NCBI GenBank assembly: GCA_002408725.1
Contig: DHTR01000018.1
Location: 379 to 13,058 of the forward strand
DNA from: Pelotomaculum sp. UBA5255
Lineage (GTDB): Bacteria; Bacillota; Desulfotomaculia; Desulfotomaculales; Pelotomaculaceae
DNA: 12,680 nucleotides
Direction: 5' to 3'
Below, in pieces: positions 6,501-12,680 of this stretch. Position numbers and translations under genes: made by a program. Position 1 is the stretch's first letter. The number at the start of each line of letters is the position of its first letter. The notes beneath the pieces were generated by a model, which saw nothing but the letters and a program-made list of their open reading frames with translations, did no database searches and was not told the DNA's origin.

Positions 6501-7187
6501 AGCGCGGGCGGAACCCCGGCCATCCACTACTACGATGAAGACCTGGGCCGGTGGGTAAATATCGGCGGCTCCGGATCCGGCAATACCGTAACCGTGCAGG
6601 TGGACCACTTCACCAAGTTTGCTGTAATGGTAGCCGGGAACGAGCAAAAGAAAGTGACCCTGACAGACATAACCGGTCATTGGGCCCTGGAAAAGATCAA
6701 CAAGCTGGTGGTCATGGGCTGCATCAGTGGTTATCACGACGGTACTTTCAAGCCTGACAATACCATCACCAGGGCTGAGTTTGCCACCGTGCTGGTGAAG
6801 GCGTTCGAGCTTGAGAACAAGGGCGGCAAAGTCTTTGCCGACACCGCCGGACACTGGTCCGGAGCTTACATTGGTGCGGCAGCAGCCAACGGGGTAGTTA
6901 AAGGTTATGACGACGACACCTTTGCTCCGGAAGACCTAATTACCCGCGAGCAGATGGCCGTGATGATTGTCAAGGCAGCCAAATTGGCGCCGGTAGCAGG
7001 GGAAACCCAGTTTGCCGACAGCGCTAGTATTTCCGGGTGGGCCAGGGAAGGCATTGCCACCGCGACCAGGAACGGGATCATCAAGGGTTACCCCGACAAT
7101 ACCGTCCGGCCCCAGGGCGGGACGACCAGGGCCGAAGCTGTGACGGCCATTGTAAATACGTTGAATATGCTTAATAACGGAAACTAG
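3534..7187 (+). CDS. S-layer-anchored protein with two molybdopterin-fold/chitobiase modules, Shr-like and ZU5-like domains
   Basis: A 1217-aa exported surface protein. Order: signal peptide 1-31 (ends A-L-A/E); sulfite-oxidase-like molybdopterin-binding fold about 33-200; chitobiase/Fn3-associated domain about 206-300 (YYTTDGSTP); two Shr-like hemoprotein-interacting (DUF1533-type) domains about 307-391 and 397-481; a second molybdopterin-fold (495-660) plus chitobiase (666-762) module; two nearly identical ZU5-like domains about 774-900 and 908-1034; and three SLH repeats 1041-1210 (each with TRAE or TREQ), which bind secondary cell-wall polymer. The fold's usual metal-ligand Cys is Asn in both modules (N68, N529). 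I start at ATG 3534 because GGGAG sits 8 nt upstream and the signal peptide begins there; in-frame TTG 3507 and GTG 3525 lack such support. It follows the long structured spacer and heads a run of paralogs. The role is unknown; an adhesive or redox-linked surface function is inference. Confidence 0.88.
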   Translation: MKRFYGFLMTFLSLLLLVSSFCLLAPTAALAEIPALTITGTGVTTPVEFTLSQLEAMEQDQHVYSTINTWPTKKWYVGRGVKVRDLLNQAGIREDAGLIKFKAKDGFEMTLTVQELLSDTRYYFPHLMDNHAYDGSIPGSPEGAEVVEPILALVSAAGSNDPSYMNDTNSLLLMLGQRAVTEQTCNLFVKHVSQIMVLTTEPEKWDNPQANPDSGSVSAGTMVTLSNACMDDDKVYYTTDGSTPNVSSPMYNWIASRWWSSRQDVLGSINHPIEIKKNTIIKAITIGPGKKDSDISIFSYQVPVTAPPALTADLTDNAVGCAIELTFADDAAWRAAITGVSVDGTPLAADDYIVEKSKLTVKAGVFKQAGDYAIVVQATGYAEAGVVQTVVPGLKTPPVLMADSTDNVVRRLVELAFVDNQDWRGAISQVSVNGVVLNAGKYSINTAGLIIINGEVFNKAGDYVIAVQATGYMDAIVTQTIKAGNGGTVEPGGDVALSITGSGVAAPKTFTLTQLEAMEQYQHRYSAINTWPSKKWYVGKGVKLKDLLDTAGIKGSARQIKFISCDSYTVTLTVQELLQDKRYYFPQLKANDPNLGQIPGSSAGAEQVEPILALVSAEGTDNPSFMNDTDALMLMLGQRAVTEQTGSLFNKSIEKIEVLTTEPGKWDGPKADPKSGDVAAGTLVKLSNAQMDDDKIYYTTDGNTPTVDSPMYNWIASRWWSSRASDLASINHPIEVNKDTTIKAITIGPGKKNSDVVTFSYKVSGASTNTSDKIKPTTGGTISLGSEAVIEIPAGALVGTGAVDLKIEKVTKPPSTPAGFKLAGSVYEFSVDGKKSYSFARKVTIKLSYDPKVVSAGETPAIHCYDEDLGRWVNIGGSGSGNTVTVQVDHFTKFAVMVADKLVVATGIIKTITGGTISLGSEAVIEIPAGALAGTSAVELKIEKVTTPPSTPAGFKLAGSVYEFSVDGKNSYSFTGKVTIKLSYDPEVVSAGGTPAIHYYDEDLGRWVNIGGSGSGNTVTVQVDHFTKFAVMVAGNEQKKVTLTDITGHWALEKINKLVVMGCISGYHDGTFKPDNTITRAEFATVLVKAFELENKGGKVFADTAGHWSGAYIGAAAANGVVKGYDDDTFAPEDLITREQMAVMIVKAAKLAPVAGETQFADSASISGWAREGIATATRNGIIKGYPDNTVRPQGGTTRAEAVTAIVNTLNMLNNGN
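5864..6229 (+). repeat. ZU5-like tandem repeat, unit 1
   Basis: A 366-bp in-frame unit repeated at 6269-6634, exactly 405 bp (135 codons) downstream. I count about 27 differences (about 93% identity), roughly half of them in third codon positions. It encodes a beta-rich ZU5-like domain starting GGTISLGSEAV and ending DHFTKFAVMV. Confidence 0.9.
6269..6634 (+). repeat. ZU5-like tandem repeat, unit 2
   Basis: The second copy of the 5864-6229 unit, placed directly before the SLH region. The high nucleotide identity shows either a recent duplication or ongoing gene conversion within the gene. Confidence 0.9.
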
Positions 7188-7222
7188 AATTATGTTTCCA
7201 GGTTAGTTAACGAAAGGGTAGT

Positions 7223-8884
7223 ATGAGCACGCAAGCTGTAAAAAGGAGATTAAAGCAATGGTTCCATCGGCTCTTGATGACCGTTCTGGGTTTGCTGTTG
7301 CTCGCCGGTTCGTTTAACCTGACGGCGCCCGGGGCTGCTCTTGCCGAACAGTCGGATTCAATAGAAATCACAGGAGCTGGAGTGATGACTCCTGTGACGT
7401 TAAGTCTTGCCCAGCTCCAGGCAATAGAGCAATACCAGCATGTGTACAGTGTTATTAACACCTGGCCTACAAAGAAATGGTATGTGGGAAAAGGTGTTAA
7501 ATTAAGAGTCCTGTTTGCTTTGGCCGGGCTCAAAGAAGATGCCACGCTGATTAAATTCATGTCGAACGATGGCTTCGAAGTGACCCTAACGGTGCAGGAG
7601 TTATTAAAAGACAAGCATTATTATTTTCCACACTTAATGGATAATCACCCCAGCGACGGAAGTATCCCAGGCTCTCCGGCGGATGCGGTAGAGGTAGAGC
7701 CGATTCTCGCCCTGATCAGTGCCGAGGATAGTAACGATCCTACCGACATGAACGACAGGGATTCATTTCTTCTGGTGGTAGGGCAGCGGGTAGTTACCGA
7801 GCAGACCAATAGTTCATTTTTAAAATATGTTAATAAAATTGAGGTACTCACTACTCCTCCGCAAAAATGGGATAACCCAAAGGCAGATCTAGACAGTGGA
7901 GAAGTGCCTGCAGGGGCCCAGGTAAAACTGAGCAATAAGCGCAATGATGTGGATAAGGTTTATTACACAACGGACGGCAGTACCCCGACCTTGAACAGTC
8001 CGATGTTTAACAAGAGTTCCAGCCGGTGGTGGCCATTGCGGCCCGATGATTTAGACAGGATCAATCAACCGATCCAGATTAACAAAGACACAATCATCAA
8101 GGCCATAACAATTGGCCCCGGTAAGCTGAACAGCGATGTTGTCACTTTTACCTATAGGGCTGATTTCTCGGGCAAGGCAGCCGCTCAGGCAAATTTGCCC
8201 GGTGGGCCGCCCACCGGGGTGACCCTAGACCAGGACACAGCCAGGCTCAAAGTCGGCAGTACGATTGAGTTGACGGCGACCGTAGGCCCGGGCAATGCCG
8301 TGGACAAGAGCGTGACCTGGAGTTCCAGTGACACCAGTGTGGCCACGGTGGACAATAACGGCCTGGTGACGGTTGTCGGTCCGGGCGCGGCCGTCATCAC
8401 CGTAAAAACTGTAGTCGGAAACATGACGGCCACCTGCATTGTGCATGGTCCAAACCAGGATAGCAGTGGTCAGGGCGCTGTACCCGCCGGCGCCGATTCC
8501 CAAGAAGATGAGGCGCAGGAGGATCCTGCGGAGCCACCGGCGCCGGAAACCGGTGAACAAGCTCCGGCGGAAATGGATCTGGCAGACGACGAGCCAAAAA
8601 GTGCCGATGAGGTACCGGAGGAGCCGGTCAACCCACCGGCGCCGGTAAAAAACGGGCAGTACCTGGCCAAAAAGAATGCCGTAACCGCCGGTGCAAATGT
8701 CTCCTCAGAGCAGACAGGCAGCCAGATTGTACGGGTATTCGAGATGTCGGCCGATGCCGGACCCCTGCAACTGCAGTTGGAACAACAAAATTTAGATACC
8801 TATACGGTAGGTATATTTCTTTCCTTATTCCTTTTCGGTGCAAGTAGAAGGTACCTGGAATATGTGAGGGAGGTAAAAAGGTGA
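7223..8884 (+). CDS. Membrane-anchored molybdopterin-fold/chitobiase protein with a Big_2 domain
   Basis: A 553-aa exported paralog of the neighbouring proteins with a different anchor. Order: signal peptide 1-41 (A-L-A/E-Q); molybdopterin-binding fold about 45-206, with Asn 79 at the ligand-Cys position; chitobiase/Fn3-associated domain about 219-312 (YYTTDGSTPT); bacterial Ig-like Big_2 domain about 329-409 (VTWSSSDTSVATVD); a Pro/Glu/Ala-rich, acidic linker about 410-490 that could span the wall; and a C-terminal hydrophobic helix about 527-541 followed by a basic tail (R-R-Y-L-E-Y-V-R-E-V-K-R). There is no SLH repeat and no LPxTG, so it is probably held in the cytoplasmic membrane with its domains outside. 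The helix is short for a membrane span. The start ATG 7223 has AAAGGG only 4 nt upstream. It lies 35 nt after the previous stop, so co-transcription is likely. Confidence 0.87.
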   Translation: MSTQAVKRRLKQWFHRLLMTVLGLLLLAGSFNLTAPGAALAEQSDSIEITGAGVMTPVTLSLAQLQAIEQYQHVYSVINTWPTKKWYVGKGVKLRVLFALAGLKEDATLIKFMSNDGFEVTLTVQELLKDKHYYFPHLMDNHPSDGSIPGSPADAVEVEPILALISAEDSNDPTDMNDRDSFLLVVGQRVVTEQTNSSFLKYVNKIEVLTTPPQKWDNPKADLDSGEVPAGAQVKLSNKRNDVDKVYYTTDGSTPTLNSPMFNKSSSRWWPLRPDDLDRINQPIQINKDTIIKAITIGPGKLNSDVVTFTYRADFSGKAAAQANLPGGPPTGVTLDQDTARLKVGSTIELTATVGPGNAVDKSVTWSSSDTSVATVDNNGLVTVVGPGAAVITVKTVVGNMTATCIVHGPNQDSSGQGAVPAGADSQEDEAQEDPAEPPAPETGEQAPAEMDLADDEPKSADEVPEEPVNPPAPVKNGQYLAKKNAVTAGANVSSEQTGSQIVRVFEMSADAGPLQLQLEQQNLDTYTVGIFLSLFLFGASRRYLEYVREVKR

Positions 8885-9006
8885 CTTACTATGTTGACGT
8901 CGCTCAAAGTTACGCTGCATACCGTATCCCAAAATCTAACGGCCTGCGACCAGGCGTGGCCGTGATGGCTGTACGACAGAAAGGAGAGTTTAACAATGCA
9001 AGCTGA
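8881..9006 (+). CDS. Small overlapping ORF, 41 aa, unknown function
   Basis: GTG 8881 overlaps the stop of the preceding gene by 4 bases (GTGA) and has a strong site, GGGAGG (8868-8873), 7 nt upstream. Its stop (TGA 9004-9006) lies 11 nt inside the next gene. The peptide begins M-T-Y-Y-V-D-V-A-Q-S-Y, has a middle R-I-P-K-S-N-G-L-R-P-G, and ends K-G-E-F-N-N-A-S. It has no membrane segment, Cys or recognised motif. It could be a real small protein, a device for coupling translation of the two flanking genes, or the 5' remnant of a lost gene. The ribosome binding site and the end-to-end overlaps make translation plausible; homology is unknown. Confidence 0.45.
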   Translation: MTYYVDVAQSYAAYRIPKSNGLRPGVAVMAVRQKGEFNNAS

Positions 9007-10543
9007 ATACCTCCAATCGAAGAAATGGTTTTATGGGTTTTTAATAACCGTCCTGGGTTTGCTGTTTTTGGGTGTGTTTAACTTGACAACCCCTGCGGTT
9101 GCCCTTGCTGCTGATCCGGTTTCGCTTGAGATTACAGGAGATGGTGTGAGCACACCTTTGACCTTTACCAGCGCCGAACTCCAGACAATGGAACAATACC
9201 AGCATGTGTACAGTGCAATTAACACCTGGCCCACTAAGAAATGGTATGTTGGAAAAGGGGTTAAGTTGAGGGACTTGCTTGAGCGAGCCGGGATGGTCGA
9301 GGAGGCCATGCTGGTTAAATTTACTTCGAGTGATGGCTACACAGTGACGCTTACGGTTGAGGAGTTGTTAAAGGATAAGCGGTATTATTTCCCAGGCTTC
9401 AAGGGTGATAATCCAAAAGAAAGTGACGGGTATACTCAGGGCTCTTCAGCGGGTGCGGAAGAGGTAGAGCCTATCCTGGCCCTGGTAAGTGTCGAAGGCA
9501 GTATTAATCCTGAATATATGAACGATTTGAATTCATTGCTGCTGATGCTGGGGCAGCGGGCAGTCACCGAGCAAAATGGCAATTTGTTTAGCAAGTATGT
9601 CAATAAGATTGAGGTGCTTACCACTGAGCCGGAAAAATGGGACAAGCCGCAGGCCAATCCAGAAAGTGGTAATGTGCCCGCGGGGTCTATGGTGGCACTG
9701 AGCAATGCTCACATGGATGATGACAAGATTTACTACACAATGGACGGCAGTAACCCCACCGTGAACAGTCCGATGTATAACTGGATATCTAAACGATGGT
9801 GGTCGGCGCGAGGGGATGTTTTGGGCAAGATCAATCACCCGCTGGGACCCATTAAGAACAATACAACCATCAAAGCGATAACAATTGGTCCCGGTAAGTA
9901 CGACAGCGATGTTGTCACCTTCTCCTATCAGGTTGCAGGGGCCGGTTCTGAAGCCGGAACGGAGACAGCCGCACCCGGCGCGGAAGATCAAAAGAACGAA
10001 GAAGAACAAAAGAAAGATCAACCAATAACCTTAAATGACGTCGCCGCTCACTGGGCACTGAACAGCATTAATGAGCTGGTGGCTCAGGGTTGCATCAGCG
10101 GCTATCCCGACGGCAGTTTCAGGCCCGACAGCACCATTACCAGGGCGGAATTCGCCACCGTGCTGGTGAAGACGTTTGAGTTTGAGCATAATAGCGGCAA
10201 GACCTTTGCCGATACAGCGGCGCACTGGGCTAAAGACTACATTGCTACGGCGGCGGCAAACGGACTGGTCAATGGTTATACCGACGATGCTTTTGGCCCG
10301 GACGACCTGATTACCCGCGAGCAGATGGCCGTGATGATCGTCAAGGCAGCCAAATTAGCTCCTTCAGCGGAAAAAGCTCAGTTTGCCGACAGCTCCGGCA
10401 TTTCCGGATGGGCCGGGGAGGCCATTGCCACCGCGACTAAAAACGGGCTGATGAGGGGTTACTCGGATAACACCGTTCGGCCCGGGGGCAACGCCACTAG
10501 GGCCGAGGCTGTGACGGTCATTATCAATGCGTTGAATAATTAG
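8996..10543 (+). CDS. S-layer-anchored molybdopterin-fold/chitobiase protein
   Basis: A 515-aa compact relative of the 3534 protein with one module. Order: signal peptide 1-38 or 39 (A-V-A-L-A/A); molybdopterin-binding fold about 45-206 with the motif I-N-T-W-P (Asn 76 in place of the ligand Cys); chitobiase/Fn3-associated domain about 218-313; a charged, Glu/Lys/Gln-rich linker about 314-342; and three SLH repeats about 343-393, 403-452 and 462-511. The SLH part is very similar to that of the 3534 gene (ITRAEFATVLVK and ITREQMAVMIVKAAKLAP are shared), which points to a recent common origin. AAAGGAGAG (8979-8987) lies 8 nt before ATG 8996, inside the small overlapping ORF. It is expected at the S-layer. 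Catalysis is doubtful because the metal-ligand Cys is missing. Confidence 0.88.
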   Translation: MQAEYLQSKKWFYGFLITVLGLLFLGVFNLTTPAVALAADPVSLEITGDGVSTPLTFTSAELQTMEQYQHVYSAINTWPTKKWYVGKGVKLRDLLERAGMVEEAMLVKFTSSDGYTVTLTVEELLKDKRYYFPGFKGDNPKESDGYTQGSSAGAEEVEPILALVSVEGSINPEYMNDLNSLLLMLGQRAVTEQNGNLFSKYVNKIEVLTTEPEKWDKPQANPESGNVPAGSMVALSNAHMDDDKIYYTMDGSNPTVNSPMYNWISKRWWSARGDVLGKINHPLGPIKNNTTIKAITIGPGKYDSDVVTFSYQVAGAGSEAGTETAAPGAEDQKNEEEQKKDQPITLNDVAAHWALNSINELVAQGCISGYPDGSFRPDSTITRAEFATVLVKTFEFEHNSGKTFADTAAHWAKDYIATAAANGLVNGYTDDAFGPDDLITREQMAVMIVKAAKLAPSAEKAQFADSSGISGWAGEAIATATKNGLMRGYSDNTVRPGGNATRAEAVTVIINALNN

Positions 10544-10587
10544 TTGAAGCAGCTAGATTAATTGACGCGACGGGAAGTGAATGCCCA

Positions 10588-11484
10588 ATGAAACTGAAAA
10601 CTTCTTTTCCTAAAAAAAAGCTCATCCTTATTGGCCTTGTTTTCATATTCTGCGTCCTCCTGGCTGCCGGCTGTGAAGGCGGGGCAACGCAGCAGAAAAA
10701 GGACAGTAACCCTGGGAGCGAAAAGGTGGTTGTCGTTACCGGCAACGGTGTGTTCAAAGAAACCCGGCTGACCCTGGAAGAGCTGCTGGAGTTGCCCGAA
10801 GCCCGGTTTGAACACGCATATTCTACCATCAACAACTGGCCTGCAGCAAAGAAGTATGCGGCCAGGGGAGTTAAATTAGCTGCGTTGTTGGAAGCCGCGG
10901 GTGTCAAGGATGAGGCAAAATGCATTACTGTTAAGGGTAAAGACGGTTTCGAGTGGTCCTTTACGCGGGAGCAGATGTTAGATACCCACAGGTATTACTT
11001 CCCGGAAGTACTGTCGGGAGATCCGGCCGGCGCCGAACCGGTCGAGCCGATCGTCGCCTACGATTATATGGAAAATAGTGATAATATCGGCGAGGCCAGG
11101 GCGGACGATTTATGCCTGATTATGCCGCAGGCCAATGTCAAGGAGCAGACCAACCATACCTTTGTCAAAGGTGTCGGAGAGATCTTTGTGGTTGTGGAGG
11201 ACCCGGGAAAATGGGAGAAGGCCGGCGTCTTTCCCCAGGCGGGATCTATTGCCGGCGGGGATACGGTAAAACTCCAGCATAAAGAAATCGGCAAGGTGAA
11301 AATGTATTATACTCTGGACGGCTCCACGCCGACCGAAGCAAGCACACTCTATAATCCCAGCACGTATCAGCCTGAATTGAACAGGCCCATTAGGATAGAC
11401 AGAGACACGACAATCAAGGTTTTAGTTCAGGGTTTCGGCAAATATGACAGTGACATTGCCGAGTTTCAATACAAAATTAAATGA
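10588..11484 (+). CDS. Molybdopterin-fold/chitobiase lipoprotein
   Basis: A 298-aa protein with a type II signal peptide; the lipobox L-A-A-G-C puts the lipid on Cys 29. The ectodomain is the same module as in the neighbours, in minimal form: molybdopterin-binding fold about 46-205 (VVVTGNGVF start, Y-S-T-I-N-N-W-P with Asn 82 at the ligand-Cys position, then GVKLAALLEAAGV) and chitobiase/Fn3-associated domain about 215-297 (MYYTLDGSTPT, ending F-Q-Y-K). It is the most diverged of the five close copies and has no SLH or Ig-like parts. GGGAAG (10572-10577) is 10 nt before ATG 10588; an out-of-frame ATG at 10581 was not used. It lies 44 nt after the preceding gene, consistent with one operon, and is predicted to sit on the outer face of the membrane. 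Confidence 0.87.
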   Translation: MKLKTSFPKKKLILIGLVFIFCVLLAAGCEGGATQQKKDSNPGSEKVVVVTGNGVFKETRLTLEELLELPEARFEHAYSTINNWPAAKKYAARGVKLAALLEAAGVKDEAKCITVKGKDGFEWSFTREQMLDTHRYYFPEVLSGDPAGAEPVEPIVAYDYMENSDNIGEARADDLCLIMPQANVKEQTNHTFVKGVGEIFVVVEDPGKWEKAGVFPQAGSIAGGDTVKLQHKEIGKVKMYYTLDGSTPTEASTLYNPSTYQPELNRPIRIDRDTTIKVLVQGFGKYDSDIAEFQYKIK

Positions 11485-11567
11485 GTATAACTGTTGCCCG
11501 GGTTGATAAGCGCCTCACAGCTTTTTCTTCAGTAAGTGGTATGACCATGTTATGAGGAGGGTTTTAT
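11485..11567. other. Short spacer between the two lipoprotein genes
   Basis: An 83-nt gap with no convincing terminator. CTTTTTCTTC at 11521-11530 is T-rich but has no strong hairpin in front. AGGAGG at 11555-11560 is the ribosome binding site of the next gene. Confidence 0.4.
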
Positions 11568-12680
11568 GTGTTACTTAAAAGCGGAAAGGGTGCATATCTT
11601 TATCTGGTTTTATTCCTGATCTGTTTCGCCCTGGCCGGATGCGCCCAGCAAAAAGCTTCCGACAACCGTAATCCTGAATATGAAAACCAGAAGATTGTGG
11701 TAGAAGGCGATCTGGAGGAGCCCAGGGAGATCACTGTGGGGGAAATGCGGGCGTTTTCCCAAAAAAAACTGGATGCCAGTCTTACGCGTACCACCGGGCT
11801 TCTGGAAGAGTTTAAAGCAACCGGCCCTTCCGTCAAGGATGTTCTGGAACATATGGATATCAAGTATCAGGACTACAAGGGAATCGGCTTTGCCGGGCAG
11901 GACAATTATTATTGCCTGGTAACGCCGGAGATTATGGCTGAACGTGAGCTAATCTTGGCTCTGACCATCGACGGGGAAAGCGAATTGCCGGAAGAACTGC
12001 GGCCCGCGCGTTTGTGCGTGCAGGGGGAGTTCGGGCCCTACTGGGTGAAAATGGTCAACAGGATTATTTTGTACAAGGAAATTCCGGAGAAAGATATCAC
12101 TTCCGTATGGGTTTTTAAAAACCTGGCGGAAGGGATTGAACCCTATCCCTACGAGTATTACGGCAATAAAGACGATGCCATCGAACTGGCCCAGATCTTT
12201 TCCCGCTTTGACAATGTAAACAGCAAGGCCTTCTTTACGATGAAATCTGCGGATGGCTTCAAGAAAAATGAAGCAATAAACATGGTCAGCCAGCGCTATT
12301 ACATCAAAGTTACAGGTGAAGACGCGCCGATGAACATGGCGCCTAACATTAAGCTGGGCATGAACGTCGCGCATATTGCCTGGTTTTCCACCAATGCGGA
12401 CGCGGCGGTTTTCCCCGAAGAAATAGTCGAATTAACCGGGGAGCAGCAAACCGGAGCTGAAAAGGGTATTTCTTTACAGGCAATTTTGTTGGAAGTGGGG
12501 TTAATTGATCTTGAGAAAAAACAGTTTGAGGTAATCGGTACAGACGGCAACAGTGTTAAGGTAAGCGGGCAGGAGCTAAACAAAGGAATTCTGCTGATCA
12601 AAGATGACGGCTCCTATCCGGTAGTCTGGAATGAGGGAGAAGGGCTAAGACCAATTAACAATTTGATGCGCATCAAATTG
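11568..12680 (+). CDS. Lipoprotein with two diverged molybdopterin-fold domains (3' end outside window)
   Basis: Open without a stop for 371 codons to the end of the window, so partial. The start is GTG 11568 with a perfect AGGAGG (11555-11560) 7 nt upstream; the overlapping ATG 11566 is in another frame that stops after 17 codons. The signal peptide carries a lipobox, A-L-A-G-C, so it is membrane-attached. Domain 1, about residues 43-180, begins K-I-V-V-E-G-D-L-E-E-P-R-E-I-T-V and ends W-V-K-M-V-N-R-I-I-L-Y-K, the strand pattern of the sulfite-oxidase-like fold; the ligand-Cys position holds no Cys. Domain 2, from about residue 245, has a similar ending (S-L-Q-A-I-L-L-E-V-G-L, then G-L-R-P-I-N-N-L-M-R-I). 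No chitobiase domain follows either copy. It is the last visible member of the cluster; the fold assignment is less certain than for its neighbours. Confidence 0.75.
   Translation, partial: MLLKSGKGAYLYLVLFLICFALAGCAQQKASDNRNPEYENQKIVVEGDLEEPREITVGEMRAFSQKKLDASLTRTTGLLEEFKATGPSVKDVLEHMDIKYQDYKGIGFAGQDNYYCLVTPEIMAERELILALTIDGESELPEELRPARLCVQGEFGPYWVKMVNRIILYKEIPEKDITSVWVFKNLAEGIEPYPYEYYGNKDDAIELAQIFSRFDNVNSKAFFTMKSADGFKKNEAINMVSQRYYIKVTGEDAPMNMAPNIKLGMNVAHIAWFSTNADAAVFPEEIVELTGEQQTGAEKGISLQAILLEVGLIDLEKKQFEVIGTDGNSVKVSGQELNKGILLIKDDGSYPVVWNEGEGLRPINNLMRIKL
12659..12680. repeat. 22-bp perfect palindrome at the window end
   Basis: The arm CAATTTGATGC (12659-12669) is followed directly by its reverse complement GCATCAAATTG (12670-12680). 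It lies in the open frame (N-N-L-M-R-I-K-L) and coincides with the last base of the window. It could be a chance coding palindrome, a regulatory hairpin, or a fold-back at an assembly edge. Confidence 0.6.

Noticed and set aside
7179..7199. GGAAAC...GTTTCC hairpin over the stop of the large surface gene, as a terminator.
   Set aside because: The stem is only 6 bp, has a 9-nt loop, is not G+C rich and has no following T-run.
7240..7317. AAAAGGAG followed by ATG 7258 inside the start of the membrane-anchored paralog.
   Set aside because: The ATG is out of frame and its ORF stops after 19 codons. Alignment with the paralogs shows this is the K-Q-W-F-H coding region.

Overview
The window looks like a piece of chromosome from a Gram-positive, probably clostridial (Desulfotomaculum/Pelotomaculum-like) anaerobe. 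Support comes from strong AGGAGG-type ribosome binding sites, three-repeat SLH anchors for an S-layer, lipobox lipoproteins, Gram-positive signal peptides and molybdenum-cofactor (Moco) type riboswitches. The genus is inference only. All convincing genes are on the + strand.

Region 1 (1-1430) holds a zinc-dependent, aryl/benzyl-alcohol-type dehydrogenase. Its best start is a non-canonical AUA behind a good ribosome binding site. After it come a 5' fragment of a Moco-type aptamer and, joined directly to it, the degraded C-terminal tail of a type I restriction methyltransferase (hsdM).

Region 2 (1430-3021) is a regulatory leader with two Moco-family aptamers in series, about 90% identical. Each is followed by a terminator-like hairpin, and together they precede apbE, a lipoprotein FAD:protein FMN transferase.

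Region 3 (3022-3533) is a long non-coding spacer full of inverted repeats. It includes a compact potential three-way-junction RNA at 3351-3420.

Region 4 (3534-12680) is a run of five paralogous exported proteins plus one small overlapping ORF. The shared unit is a sulfite-oxidase-like 'oxidoreductase molybdopterin-binding' fold followed, in five of the copies, by a chitobiase/Fn3-associated domain. The unit occurs twice in the first gene and once in each of the next three. The last, incomplete gene carries two strongly diverged copies of the fold alone. The same ectodomain is attached to the cell in three ways: SLH domains (3534 and 8996 genes), a C-terminal membrane helix (7223 gene) and an N-terminal lipid (10588 and 11568 genes).

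The molybdenum-ligating cysteine of this fold appears to be replaced in all five close copies by an invariant Asn in an I-N-[TN]-W-P motif. The working picture is a surface system lying downstream of Moco-responsive control and an ApbE flavinylator, built from a redox-enzyme fold whose usual metal ligand is missing. It could be a cofactor-free binding/scaffold system, or it could hold the cofactor in another way. Function and operon extent are inference.
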